Part shown: in pieces, positions 11,601 to 26,700 of the stretch
How positions within the stretch are numbered: position 1 is the first letter of the stretch
Layout of the letters: the number at the start of each line of letters is the position of its first letter
From: Atherinomorus stipes
Lineage: Eukaryota; Chordata; Actinopteri; Atheriniformes; Atherinidae
NCBI GenBank assembly: GCA_023101725.1
Contig: JALJCO010012923.1
Span: 1 to 64,000, forward strand
Reading direction: 5' to 3'
Length of the DNA: 64,000 nucleotides
The notes under the pieces: generated by a model
Database searches by the model: none
What the model was told of the DNA's origin: nothing
Seen by the model: only the letters and a program-made list of their open reading frames with translations
Translations under genes and position numbers: made by a program

Positions 11601-14439
11601 AATAAATCATAAAAGATTTTGATTTTGGCTCTGATTCCCATTGTTTGAAAATTATGTTACAAATGTAAGTGCATTATTTCCAGGTAAATTAATCAATCAA
11701 TGCTTGCCACAGATGTTTTTCATAAGCTGTCATTGATTTTTAAAATTTTGATTGTCTTTGCTTCCAATAGAGACATTTCTCAGTGTTTGCAGTGAACTTT
11801 CCTTCATCTGAATCTCAGATGTCAATATACAGTCAGATCATGCGTGCTCATCTGAAGCAACATCACTTCAGTTCACTGGTTCAGAGGAGCATTCCAGCTG
11901 TGGTCCAAGCTGCAATAACTTTTCATCACAAGATGGTTCACAATTTTCTACCAACAGCCATCAAGTTTCATTACACATTCAATCTTCGAGACATCTCAAA
12001 TGTCTTTCAGGTTGTGCTCACACTAAGCAAATAGCACCATTGGACTTTGGAGTTATAGTTAAAATATTGATATGATTATCTCCATTTTAAAGGGTATCCT
12101 TTTATGCCGTCCCGACTGTTTGAAAGAAAGCACTGACGTGGCAGTGGTGTGGCTCCATGAGTCTGTCAGAGTGTACTCAGATAGACTGGTAGATGTAAAG
12201 GACCTGCAGCTTTTTCAAAAGCTCCAGATGGAGACGGTCCATGACTGTTTTGAGGTACAGTGTAGATTCTGAGCGGGAAAATAAATTTCTCTTATTCACC
12301 TGCTTCTAAGTATGTTGACTAAAATATTCAAATGCTTGTCCTCTTCCAGGGACTAGAGGACGAAAAGGTGAAAAACAACCCCTCCTCTATTGTCACTTTG
12401 CCCACATGAGCGAGGAACCCTCCTATGCCCCAGTAACAGACTGGTCTACACTCAGGATAGTCCTCACTGAGGCCTTGGAAAGCTACAATGAGCTCCATCC
12501 AGCCATGAATTTAGTGCTGTTTGAAGATGCTATGCAACATGTGTAAGTGTTGTTGGTCTTAATGTTAGTATGATAATTCTAAGAAATATAGTGTGCCTAA
12601 TAAAACAAACAAAAAAAACAAAACAAAAGAACAGCTCGTAGATAAATAAATAAAGATAGTTCTTAAAAATCATAAAGATTTTGCTGCTTACAGCTGTCGC
12701 ATCAACCGTATTCTGGAGGCTCCAAGGGGTCATGCCTTACTGGTTGGGGTTGGGGGGCAGTGGGAAGCAGAGTCTGACTCGTCTTGCTGCCTTCATATCT
12801 TCTGTAGAAGTCTTCCAAATCACTCTGAATAATGGCTATGGTGTCCAGGACTTCAAGGTAAATGTTAATTTCATTGTAAGGGATGCAGTCAAAGCGTTGT
12901 ATGAATTCAAATTATCGGCTTTTATGAAAGTGTAGAGTGTACAGACATGCTCCTGAATTATACTGATGTAATTTAAAATGTGAATGATTTGCTTAAATAA
13001 GATTTGAAATATAAAAAATACTCAGTCAATTTAACTTCATGCTGCATGAGGAATATTGATGTAATTCAGTTTTGCTGATCTTCTGCAGTGATGCAGAAAA
13101 TAATTGTCAGATACCATTAAAAGCCACCCAGAAATATTTTAATATTTCATTGATGCAGCAAGTTTGTCAATGTAATCATTAAATATCTCTTAAAAAGTGA
13201 AAGTATTATTTATTATCTAACAATCCGATTTTTTTTCTTAGATGGATCTTGCAGAGCTGTTCCAAAAGACTGGAGTAAAAAATCAGCGTATTGCTTTGCT
13301 TCTGACTGAGGCACAGATACCTGATGAGCACTTTCTGGTTGTTATTAATGACTTACTGGCATCAGGTCAGATGAAAAATGCACAACAGCTGTCTTTTAGT
13401 TATTTGTCTGCCTGACATATTCCTCTTATCGTCTTAATACAATTTTCTTTATAAACATGCATCATATCTTTAAACTTCTTCAGTCTGAAATAACATTCTG
13501 AAGTTTTGAGGAGTGAATACTCATCAGAGCATTAGTCCGTAATAATAACCATATTTTTCCCTCCAGGAGAAGTTCCAGAACTCTTCACTGAGCAAGATGT
13601 TGAAGGTATTATATCCAGTGTGAGAGCTGAGGTGCGAGGCCTTGGACTGTTGGACAGCAAGGACAACTGCTGGAGATTCTTTTCAGACCGAGCGCGATTG
13701 AATCTCACGGTACAGCCAGTGAAATTCCTTCTGCTGTCTTTTTAAACTAGATTTTTTAAAATGTATCCCTCAAAAGATAATGTTGTGTAAAAGAGCTTCC
13801 TCTTAACCTGCTTTGTCTTGGTAAGGTGTTATATTAACGGTAATCAATAAATTTTTTTTAATATAGTGCCACTATTTGAAGGAATAACTCGTCATTTCTG
13901 GCTAACATGGCCTAGAGCTATTTTGATTGTTAAGGAAGCTCAACCCCGTAAATGTGCTGAACTGTTATTGTTGCCAAGGAATATTAAGAAGTTAAAAAGA
14001 TCAATAAACCCATTCAGATCAATGTAACATAAGCTTGCTTTTACCTTTCTAGCCTGAAACAATGGGATTTTGGGGTAATTTTCAAAACACAAACAAAGAT
14101 TGAGGGGAAAAAATGATAGACGTTGAAGGAAAATATCAATAATTTACAAAAACATTAGTGTTTATTAAGCTTGTTTAATCCAGTTTATTTAGGCTGAGAG
14201 AACGTTTCAGGGCAATCGTTCATTTACAGGGGTTCAATGTTTGAAAGATTTCCAGAACACCCTCAGTTTTTGTAAGGTTTCTGTTTCTTTTAAAGGAGAC
14301 TTTGGTTTATTTTACTTTTTTTAAAAAAGGAGGTCATGAGTTTTTAATGTTGATAATGAATGTTTATTTCATGGTTTAGTAGAAATTAATAACCAGTATT
14401 GGCCTCTTGGTAAGATCATCATTAACTATCTACAGTACA

Positions 14440-14493
<54 letters not shown>

Positions 14494-14664
14494 AAAAAAC
14501 AAAAAAAACCGGTATATTTCTTAATATTTACTCTTTGTTTTACAGATAATACAAGCAGAAAGGAAAAAAAGAGAAGACAACTGTTTTTAGTGTTTAAACC
14601 ATTCCCTAGAATTTCCCACCAAGTGAAAGCTGCAGGGCAGAAGATGTCATAGGCTGTTGAAAGG

Positions 14665-14701
<37 letters not shown>

Positions 14702-17700
14702 TACACGGTGTGTGATTGAAGGGAGTTAGAACCAGCATCTCAATAGTATTACTGTTAGGTGATAAGTCTGCCAGATAAAATAATTAATTTCCAGATATGT
14801 GCTTCACTTTAATCAAGTAGTAAACTGGAGGACATTACTAACTACAAAACACAAACTGAACATGTACTGTAAACCAGATTACTGTTTCACTACAGATGAT
14901 GTTTTTGCTTTCACATCAAAGTGTCATCGCAGCTGACATTCACAACAACAAATGAATTAATAAAACTTGTACATGCAAAAATGTTTGTGAGCCAGGAAAA
15001 TTAAGGCACAGCTGCTGTATAATATAATTGAATATGTTTGACAAGCTGGATTAAGCAAGCCAGACAAGCTGGGGGGTTAAAAGGAAGGAAATATTTTCCT
15101 CACTGCACATGTATGGCATCCAGCTAGTCTGCGCCAGGGCCACTGGTAGCGTCACCGTCTGCTCCAGCCCACTGGGAATGTGGCTGTTGTCCACATGCCA
15201 CACTGACGAAAGTGGGGGCTTAGACTGCTGCCAGTTATCAGTTTCCCCTTTTTAGATGCATCACTTTGATCATACGACCTGTATGATTTATGGTAAAATC
15301 ATAAAATACAGATCTCTTGGCATAATTGTAACTGGGTGAATCTTTGTCTTCTCTGTAGGTTGTGCTGTGTTTGTCCCCTGTGGGCAGCACCCTGCGTATT
15401 AGGGCCTGTCAGTTCCCAGCTCTCATCAACTGCACAACCATTGACTGGTTTCATCCTTGGACAACTGAAGCTCTGCAGTCGGTCAGCTACAGATTCATCC
15501 AAGAGATTGAAGGCATTGAGGTCAGGTTTTGAGGAACCGAAACTCCAAAATTACCATTTTATGGCCCACTGCTCTTCTCTGTTTGTGTCTGAACTAAGTT
15601 ATATCACTAAAAATAACAATATACATTTATCGATCAAACAATATTTTATAAAGTTTATCATACCTCCTGATTCTCCAGGCTGGTTTAGACTTTAATTAAC
15701 ACTTTCTAATTATTGCAGTGCAGCTGGATTAACTTTTCCATAGATCCTTCATCATTAGTACTCGACTAAGGTTCTGACAAATTGCTGAACACATGCCTGG
15801 AGACTCACAGTGAGCGCAGGCATATCATTGTTTTTCATCATAGCAGTGGAACGATCACAACCCAGAGTCATTTATGTTAATGAGAGAAGACTGATTAAGC
15901 ACATAACGACCCTCTAAGGTGGCACAGCTGTCACAACTAGGAAGTGTCATCATGTATGTGAGCATGTGCCAGATTATTACAACCCACTTTTTCTGTGTGT
16001 GCATCTGCCCATGTGTAGATGCTCATGTCCAGAAAGCATGATTTCTAGGAGTAATTTAGCTACAGTGCTCTAAAGTTCTGGTATTTTTAGGATATCGGTT
16101 CTAAGTTATAGTAAAAGCTACAACTAAAGTGCTGATACCAGGTAGAAAGTAAGTAGCTTAGTAGTTATTGAAGCTGCATATTTGGTAGCTCATATTCAAA
16201 CATAGAGGTTATGAAAAGAAGTTTATACTTGAGCATCACCCTGGGGAGCATTAAGTTGTGTTGGTTCTAAGAACTTTGTGTTGATTTGAATTTAAGTTTA
16301 TTTCACAAAATGTTTTTTTTTTTTTTTTTAATGAAACAGACCAATATGTGAGACATTGCAAAGTCATTAATGATTATCTTCCTTAAGAGGCAGGAGCACA
16401 AGAAATTAAATGACCATTTATTAAAAGTTAGAAGTGCACAACCTGCTAATAATTGTTATACAAGGCCAATCAATGAGCCTCTTTCGCATCTCAACACAAC
16501 CCAGCACGCTTTGTCAAAACGCATTATGTCAGATCTTAATTAATAATGATTTTTTTCCCCCCAACTGGCTGTATGATCATTAACAATGGCTTTTTGTGAG
16601 TTATGTTCAGGTTTGATCCTCATATTCTCTACTCATTTGTTTTAGCTTTAATTGATTGCTAACTGTGTGATTAATGGAGACATTGTCTTTGTGTGCCATG
16701 TGATGAATACCTTGTTGGAATGTTGTACTACAGCTGCTGTAGACAGTTAGAAAGTTGGAGGACACCAGATATAATGTAAGCAGTGCACATGTTTTACAAG
16801 CTGCATGTCAGGGCTATAAACACATTATTTTCACAGAGGTTTCAAAGTATAATCATTTCTGCTAGCTGCACCTAAATTTCAGATTGAGTAAGTCAGGGCC
16901 AGCCAAGCAAGGTGGCTGAACTTGTAGATGAATTCAAAGTTTATGAAGATAATATTTCAGTTCCCATCAGGTTGGGGATGTTAAACTCCACTCAATCCAG
17001 CTCACCCTGCTCTCCCCTCTCCTCACTTGTCTGCTTATTTTTATAGCCTGCCGTCCAGGAATCCATCAGTCTTTTCATGGCCTACGTTCACACCAGTGTC
17101 AACCAGGCAAGTGAAAAATACCAGCGCAATGAGAAGAGGTACAATTACACCACCCCCAAGAGCTTTCTCCAGCAAATCACCCTGTACAGGAACCTTCTGG
17201 AGAAGAGCCGCGTTCAGCTTCAGCATAAGATGAACCGACTCAACAAGGGCCTCCAGAAACTCCAGACCACTGCGGCTCAGGTAAACGTCTTTATTCTGTG
17301 CTCAAGGATGCTTGTTATGTTTGGAAAAAAATGCTATTTCTTGTGATTTGTGTTCTTAAGTGGTTCATCACATTATTTTGTATTATTGTTTTTGTCTGTT
17401 TCAGGTTGAAGATTTAAAAGCCAAATTGGCATTGCAAGAAGCTGACCTGACCTTTAAGAACCAAAATATTGAAGCTCTTATAAAAAAAATTGGACTGCAG
17501 ACTGAGAGGGTTAGCAGTAAGAGAGAAGCTGCAGATGCGGAAGCACAAAAGGTCAAATAAATTGCCACATGCTGATCTTCATTCACTATTAATGGTATTG
17601 CACTTCCTCATAATACCATCCATTACATGCAGTCGTAGTGATTTGTTTGTTATGGTTTGTTTAGGTTGCTGTCATGCAGGCAGAAATTGCTATTAAACAG

Positions 17701-20700
17701 AAAGATTGTGAAAATGATCTTGCCAAGGCAGAGCCATCCCTGGCAGCTGCGGTTGCAGCACTGGACACTCTAAACAAGGTGTATTATTTAATTCGATGAC
17801 ATGAATTTTCATCAAGTAATTCTCATTACACCATTTATATTTATGTGTAATATTCTGTTTTAGGTGAATCTTACTGAGCTGAAAGCCTTTCCAAACCCTC
17901 CAGCAGCAGTAACCAATGTGGCATCAGCTGTGATGGTCCTGTTGGCCCCACGTGGTCGTGTGCCTAAGGATCGTAGCTGGAAGGCGGCACGGGCCTTCAT
18001 GGGCAAGGTTAAGTTGTCATCATGTCAATCACATCTGCCTGGTTAATGTCAGTCTAATTTGTCAGAGAGCCTTGACCCTGGACCTGCCCTGGACAGCTCT
18101 CTAGTACTCACATTATAGCTTGATCACCCTTTGAATATGCTCACACACTCTATTTTTTTCCCTCTTGCGATTATTTATTCAACTTAGGTGATGAAATTCT
18201 GCATTTTGTTTTTCGTTTCTAAGGAATCCACATGTTTTCTGTGCATTTTTGTTGTGGAGATTGTTAGCTTGTATTTCAAAATGTCGATAGATCCAAATGC
18301 AGCAGTTCTGAAGTATGGCTTACTTTTGTCTTTTTGTCTGTCAGGTGGATGATTTCTTGCAGGCTTTGGTGTCATATGACAAAGAGCACATCCCAGAGTC
18401 CTGTCTTACTGTGGTAAAACAAGAATATCTGAGAAATCCAGACTTCCACCCTGATTTGGTTTGGACCAAATCTACAGCTGCAGCTGGTCTTTGTGCCTGG
18501 ACTATTAATATTGTCCGATACTATGAGGTCAGATATACCCTTCCCATAACCTATGATAATTATAAAATGTTTATTTCAAGAGGGTCTCTCCTTTAAGAAA
18601 TCTTCATGAACTATGTCTTTTTTTCGTTTTCTTTTTTTGTGTAGATTTATTGTGAGATTATTCCAAAACGATATGCATTAACACAAGCGAATGCAGACCT
18701 AGAAACAGCAACTGCCAAAATGCTGGCAGTTCAGAGGAAATTGGCAGTGAGTGCAATTTTATTGTATTTAAGTTAATCAGCCTAAATGCTAGATTTTGAC
18801 AATCTTGTCTGCCTACCTTCTTTGTTCCCGAAGGATCTCGACGTCAGCCTCCAGAGCCTCACTGCTCAGTTTGAAAGGGCTACAGCTGAGAAAATCAGTT
18901 GTCAGGAGGAGGTGACGAGAACCACCCAGACCATAGAGCTGGCCAACCGACTAGTGAAAGGCCTAATGGTAAACAAAAAGAGATAGAAGATTTTGGTTGT
19001 GTCATTGGGCCTGACCTGGCTTACTGTTAACTGTCAATTTGCTGGGCGCATGCATGGAGAGATGCTGGTTATCGAATTGCATCAGTAATCTGGACAAAAA
19101 GTTGTAATATCCTGGCAGGATAGTCTGACAGTTGAATGTGCAGAACAGGCAAGGGGAGATTTTACAGCCTGGCCCAGCAGTCCACTAAGGACATGTGAGA
19201 TAGGTAGAGAGGGCCGGATCACAGAAAACGCATGACTGAACTGGGCAACTGGCTGGCTGAGCAGTTTCCAAATTGAGAAAGGAAGAGAAATAGCAGAGAA
19301 GCTACTCTAACATTGCCATCTTTCTGACAAGTAGACAGGTTGTGTGCAGAGAAATGGTTTGCATTTACTCCTGCCGATTTACTACACAGCATACAATGCA
19401 TATGTTTGAACATTTCTACATATCTACTTTAAGAAATAAAGAGGATATTGCTTTTATAGATCTTTTTTCAACAAATTAAATAGTCAAGAGGGAATTGACA
19501 CTGAATTAAATTCTACTAAATTGCATTTCTAGCCCCCAAATGTTGCAAAAAGTTATACTATAAAATTACCTGAATATTACATTCAGCTGTTTTTAATTTC
19601 TATGTATGCTTTTAATTGGGAAGCTTTGTTTTTATTGGCCCTAATGTGAAATAAAAGATGGTCATTTCAATGGCCATTTTGCTTGTTCGACTTTCTTATT
19701 TCAGAAAATAAATGGGCTTTGCATGGAACAGCTTGGCTTTTAAGCATATCAAGATAAATGTTTTGTCTTTATATCATTGACCTGGAAGCAATAGTGTACA
19801 GACTAATAAATCAGACCGTCTATATTTAATCATTAATTTACCTCAAAGCCTCAACAGCTGTTGGAAATTAACAATGTCTCACCCCAGACTGAGTGATATT
19901 ACAGGCGATCCATAATGCATTAGAGTAAAATTATAGTGATTTTTAACTGTCTGAGAATTTATTATGTGACATATTCCAAATCCGCAGCCCCTTGTAAGAA
20001 AATGCCATGCATGATTTATTGTTGTAGAGTGTCACAGTCATAGTATTGAAGGTTTAAATAAATGCTAAATTGATGCTGAGTAGATCTCCAGCAAAACTTA
20101 GGAAGCTTTCGGAGAGGGTTCTGTTACATGGTAGTGTTTATATTGTCTTAGTTTGTATAATAAATAGGGGGGTACCCAGTGTGTAAATTTTGCTGAAGCA
20201 CAGATTGACGTTGTGTTCCTGAAACACTGCTATAGGAGGATCTCCTTTTGATTCTTTTTTTTATGTATTGCTTACAGTCAGAGAAGGAGCGCTGGTCCCA
20301 GGCAATTGTCCAGTATAAAAAACAGCAGAAAACCCTGTGCGGCGACATGCTCCTCACTTCAGCTTTTGTCTCTTACATGGGTTACTTTACCAGCCAGTAT
20401 CGTGTGGAGCTATTTAACAATGCATGGATTCCTTTCCTTCAGTCTCAGAGGGTAAGGTCAGATTTGTATAAGAATTAAGAATGTCATTGCTCATGAAGTA
20501 AAATTCTTTCTTGCCTTGTTTAACAGAGGTTTAGTTAACTGAAGTACACTTTAACTAGAGCTTAAACCATAGCGACATCAGTCCTCTGTTTTTGTTCCAG
20601 GTTTCTGTTCCCCTGACAGACGGCCTGGATCCAATCCTCATGCTTACAGATGATGCCACTGTGGCTGCCTGGCAAAACCAGGGCTTGCCAAATGATAGGA

Positions 20701-23700
20701 TGTCTACTGAAAACGCTGCCATCCTGACCACCAGCGAGCGTTGGCCACTCATCATTGACCCTCAGCAGCAGGGAATCAAATGGATCAGAAACCGACTTGG
20801 GTCAAAGCTTAGGGTGGTAAAGCTGGGACAGAAAAGGTGAGAAGATGGAGTTTCATTTTGTTTTTCTACAGGATAAAAATGTGCCCTTCCAAGCACAGTT
20901 GTTTTTCCATCTTTCCCTTTTCCTTAATGCAGGTATCTAGATGTGATTGAGCAAGCGCTTGTCTGTGGTGAAACAGTCCTGGTAGAGAATCTGCCAGAAA
21001 AGGTTGACCCAGTCCTGGAGCCTATAATAGGCAGAAAAACTATCAAAAGAGGAAGGTTTGTATTGAAACATTTTTATGCTTGCAAGAATTTTAATATATG
21101 CAGGAGTTGATATACGCACAACTTGTCCAAACATTCCTGTGGCACAATAAGTGCGGTTTTTCCAGATGGCTGAACCTTACTAAACTTTGAAACACCAGTA
21201 AGACATGACTGAATGCATTATTATTGCCCGCTCTTTAGATTATAAATGAATTTGCAGCACGTGTCCTGAATCCCTGAGGCCAACATATTGATTGGCCGCT
21301 CAAGACGGGTGATAGATGTATATTTGTGTGTTTATATTCTTTAGGTGTGGTGAATATTGAACAGTTGAACCTCAGCGTAAAAGCTGAATTGAAGACCGCC
21401 ATGGTTATGTATAAGGACTCCTGTCTCCCACAAAATGCTGGCATGTAACACACTAGATTCAGTGGTCCACCATCAATACAGATCCAATGAAACAGTCAAT
21501 AATTTTACAACACTTACCAGTGATGCTTCCTTAAAACCAACATTATGAAATTGATCTAAATCTTACCAAGATAAAATGGATCTTACATAGGCTCAATTTT
21601 ACCAAGTCTTTACCCCTAAAACTCATTCATAATGCCAGACTATGCCATTATTATCTATTAGCCATTATTATATATCATTATCATCTGTTATACAATATCA
21701 TAATTGTGATAAAATGAGCTTCTTAAAAAAATAGGAAAATCCGTCGCACTGATTTTAAAAGACTTACACCACTGAAGCACTGTCTAATCCAAATCCAAAT
21801 TCAATACACCATTTCTACCAAAATAACTGCAACAATTCTGCTTTGCTAGTACCTCAGTTACAATTAGCCTCAAAACGAAAAATGCAGTAAATTCCATAAA
21901 CTCAACAACCAACAGCATAAATGAAAAATACCACATATCGATGTTCTGCTTTGATTTCCTCCTCAGAAATGTTTACATCTTGCTCTGATCCGTGTATGAC
22001 CATGAATATTGAGTTTCTTGGTGCATGTTCATTGAGCTCTTTTTGAAGTCCTGTCTGTCCAGACGTAACAATTTATCATAGTAAATCTGATTATAAGTTT
22101 ATTCCTTGTAGATGACCCACGCGTTTGTTTCTGTCGATGATTAATACAACCTGCTGGGGCAGCCATGATGGATCTAGTAGGGCTCCACAGCTGAAGTTCA
22201 TTAATAATTGGAATGTTGTAGAGTGTGAAGTAATGAATACTAATTATTCCTTTCATGGCTGACGGAAGACTACAAGCCAATCCATCAGCACGGACTTTAA
22301 TTTGGTGGAGTAATGGTTCTATCAATAGTACATTAATTCTGGCTTGTGAAGATATAGAGTTGAACCATACCAAGGCCATGAGGAACCCGTACCATAAAAA
22401 TTGGGGCCTTGCCTGACATCAGCAGGGTAATTAGAGATAAATGAAAAGCCACCAGGTTCGTCAAGCCAGTGCTAATTTAATTGAAATGCAGGAACAGATA
22501 AGTATTGGCTGGCATTTAGATAATTTTTCATGTTTATTTTTATTCTATTTGTTTACCTATCATACTTGGAATCAGCTGCAAAACTACCTGAATCTAAAAG
22601 AGCTCATCTCTAAATCTGAAATTCATTCCAAAAATTTCATGCAGGAACATTTGGCAAATGGTGTGACTGATTATTGCAGCCCTCTTTTTGAGTGCTTCTG
22701 CAGTTACTTAAAATGTCAACACTTTATGTTTATTTCCTTTCATTTTTTAAGTTTATATCTGATGACTTTGTTGTTCATTTCATATAATTAGTTATAACTA
22801 TTGCTGTTCTGAGCTGCTGACTGTCTTTATCGGGACAAATGAAATCTCAAGATCATTGTCTCTTAGTTAAGTGAAGGTTATTTATGAAAATTCTAAAATA
22901 TATTTACTTCAGAAGCATCACTTAGACAACACAAAATTTGCAACCCATTAAAGTGTGAGATCAAAAATATCTTTCAAGATACAGAGAGTTTACAGTGGCA
23001 CAGTTGTGATCATCTTAAATACTACTCCAGCTTTGCTGTACTGTATATTGTTCATTATCTGTGTTGATGGAAAATAAGGAAGCAACTATTACAGCATCAT
23101 TTTCCTTCAAACAATATCTCAAGTCTTCTTGTATCATGTTATCCAGGTACATCCTTTTTGGAGGCAGGGAGTGTGAATACAGCAATGAATTTCAACTCAT
23201 TCTTCACACCAAATTGGCCAATCCACATTTCCCTCCTGAGCTACAGGCCCAGACCACCCTCATTAACTTCACAGTGACTCCAGTGGGCCTTGAGGAACAA
23301 CTGTTGGGACAGGTAGTGTCCTACGAGAGACCTAACCTGGAGGCTCTAAAGGTAAACATGCATATTTTGTGAAAACATGAAGACACAGAGAAAGTATTCT
23401 GTCTACAAGAAAGCGTTTAGACATACAGTAATATCAGACAGCAAGCTCTATGAAATAGCCTTTTTGTTCACCAAGATGGAGCTGACTACACAGCAGAACC
23501 ACTTCAAGATTGCGCTGAAAAGATTTGAAGATGACCTGCTTAGTCGCCTTTCAGCAGCCCATGGTAATTTTCTGGGTGATATTTCTCTGGTGGAGCAACT
23601 TGAAAACACCAAAAACACTGCCGCTCACATCCACTGTAAGGTAAGGTTATTAAATTAAATGGCTTTATGGTTTTAAATATATTTCTTTATTTCCTTGATC

Positions 23701-26700
23701 ACTCAGGTGGTTTTGAAAGTCATAAAAAGTGCCATATTTTACTACATTAGTTATAAATGGTGTGTACTTAGGAATATGTGTAATGAGAGGGTTTTGGAGC
23801 ATGACTGAGACCCTAATAGCTCATCTTGTGCAATTGGAACACACAGGTGGTGGAGGCTAGAGAGAACGAGACAAAGATCAACGAGGCTCGAGAACTATAC
23901 CGCCCAGCTGCTGAGAGAGCATCGCTCCTCTTCTTTATCATCAATGACCTCAGCAAGATTAACCCCATGTACCAGTTTTCACTCAAGGTGAAACCTTCAC
24001 CCCTGTATTACTCCCAGAACAACACATCATTCTGTGTACTGTTACACATACAGTATTTCTCAAATTACAGTTTCAATATTTTTTCCCTTAGGCATACTGT
24101 AGCGCTACATGCGCAAATGAGCTTGAACATGCCACATACAGTATTCAGTCCCATTTTTTGGCCCTCGATCCAGCACAACTTGGAGTCCTATATCTTGTCA
24201 GTTACCTCTTTTTGTTGTATTCCAGACCTTCAACTCAGTGTTTAACAAAGCAATGGAGTGTGCAGAAAGGGATGAGGATGTGAGGACCAGAGTGCACACC
24301 CTCGCTGAGGCCATCACCTATTCTGTATTCCTGTACACCAGCCAGGGCCTGTTTGAGAGAGACAAGTTAACCTTCTTGTCACACATTGCCTTCCAGGTGA
24401 GGGACTGAGGTCCGCCTCAGAGGTGGGGCCTGCTGTCATTCTCATCAATCAAAGTACTTTTCTGCCCCCACATTAACTTCAATTAAAAGCAGCCAGCGAT
24501 ACCATACGCTGCTATTGATTACCTCTCACACTTTGCTCCATGGCTGCTGTTCAGACAGTTGGTTCTGACAGGGGGTTGGTTCTTATGGCATAATGCAATT
24601 ACCCATCATTGCGCCAACTGTTCTCTTCATAGAAATTCTGCTACTTTGAAGGCTGTCCTTCATAAGGCTATTTTGCATTCACTGCTGACACATATTCAGC
24701 CCATAAAAGTTAACCCAGTCCAAGAGTTTTCTTTTAGTTTCTTGTTGATCATTAAAAAGAGGTCAAATGCTGCTCTTGGTCCTTTCCCGCAGATTCTGCT
24801 CAAGCAGGGCCTAATTGATGCCCAAGAATTTGACTTCCTGCTGCACTTTCCAGTGGAAGCTAGTAAAGTTAGTGCAATGTCCTTTCTCTCACCACATGCC
24901 TGGGGAGCTATTAAGGTATGGGTCTTTTGTGGAAGGGGTATAAAACCTCAGAGTGTAGACTTTTCTTCTACTCTACTGCAAAGTCAAATAATAATGCCTC
25001 TTACTCTGATTTAGACAATATCTACATTGGAGGACTTCTGTGGACTTGACAAAGATATGGAAAGCTCACCAAAACGCTGGAGGAAGATTGTTGAATCCAG
25101 TTGTCCTGAAAATGAAAGGCTGCCTCAGGATTGGAAGAATAAGACTTCCCTTCAGAAGCTCATTATTCTGAGAGCACTCCGCCCTGATAGGATAACCTAT
25201 GCACTTAAGTCAGTAAATAACCATGGCACATTTGTATCTACGTATAGCAACTGTGTAGCACGAAGCTTTAATAATGCTACCTTGCAGGGCATTTGTGGAG
25301 GAAAGCATGGGAACCAAATATGTGGAAACTGTCCGGTTGGACTTTGAAAAGTTGTTTAAGGATAGTGGTCCCTCAACCCCTATGTTCTTCATCCTCTCGC
25401 CTGGAGTGGATCCACTCAGAGATGTAGAGAAATTAGGTACTATGCATGCTTGTTACTTAAAGTTCATATTCAATATTACTTGGTTTGGATAAAAAATCCA
25501 AATATTCTCTCTGTACAGGTTTAAATCTGGGATTTTCCATTGACCAGGGCACTTTACACAACGTGTCCCTGGGACAGGGCCAGGAGGAAGTAGCTGAGAG
25601 GGTTCTCAGGAATGCCTCAAAACAGGGGCACTGGGTCATTTTCCAGGTAAAGGATTATGCTTCTCACTCTGTTAGTAACTAGTGATTTCAGTTCTTAAAG
25701 CCGTTCTGTACTGCTCCTAATGATATTATCTCATCCCCCTGAGCGAGGGAGATAGACTCAATTTGGGTCAATAAAACCCATAATTGGCTAGATCAGCTCC
25801 ATAAATGGCTCCTTCAGGGAGAAACCTGTAGCTACGTTCATCAGTGTGGGTTTTCTTTCAAATTTAAACCAAAGAGATACATTTTTATAATAGATCATAC
25901 TAATATAAAAAGAATAACGATTTTTCATTAGTTTAAAACAAAAGTTGTTTATTATCTAATAATAAGCATTGTTGATTGACAAAAAATGCTTCTTCGCATA
26001 ACGGGGGGGGGGGCGACGCGGCGGGGGGGAGGGGGCCGCCCCGCCCCCCCCCCCCCCCCCCCCCCCCGAAGAACCCGACCCCGTTTTTTACCCTATTGAC
26101 TGATGTACAACCCAAATTGACATGGTATAAAAATAGAAATGTTGCATTTACTTTGACTTTTTTTTTCCCAGTTTGAATGAACACAAGTTATTTCATGTTA
26201 CTGTAATGTATGTGCCACTAACTCCATTCTGTTTGTTTTAATCCTATATCAAGTTTTGCTTTTCAACCCTAAAAAAGAAATAAAATAAGCAATTCTTGGA
26301 ACAGTAAGGCTTTTAACATGTTTTGATGTTAGTGTTTGTCCTCAGAACACTAAAAGATATTTTAGCAATGTAGATACAAAGTGATAAGCCATTTAAGATA
26401 CAGTTATCCAGCAAATATGTCTTAAGATGCAGGCAGAGCAGTCCAGCACTGCTACGCCTTTCTTTCTCAGCCGTACTTGGCTGAGTCCAGAAGGTGCAGA
26501 ATGTTGTCTTGTGTTATTTCCTCTAAAATCTGATTTACCTCTTTATTTTTATTGTTGACAGTGTAGAAGCGTAAATAAGTTTTGCCAAGAGTCAAACATA
26601 ATACAATGCAGTGTAGTCACATAGCCTGGTTTTTGGAATTGTTCTGGTAATGGTTTTGGATGGTCTTTTTATCTTTGGTTCGGAAAAGATCAAATTCCTC

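Noticed and set aside
12681..12935. Alternative open frame across the AAA4 exon that avoids the frameshift
   Set aside because: It reads [14 protein letters not shown] through the P-loop but runs out of frame with the upstream exon; it is the same exon viewed after the extra G.
25933..26184. Gly/Pro-rich open frames on both strands
   Set aside because: They are translations of the G-run/C-run block and not proteins.
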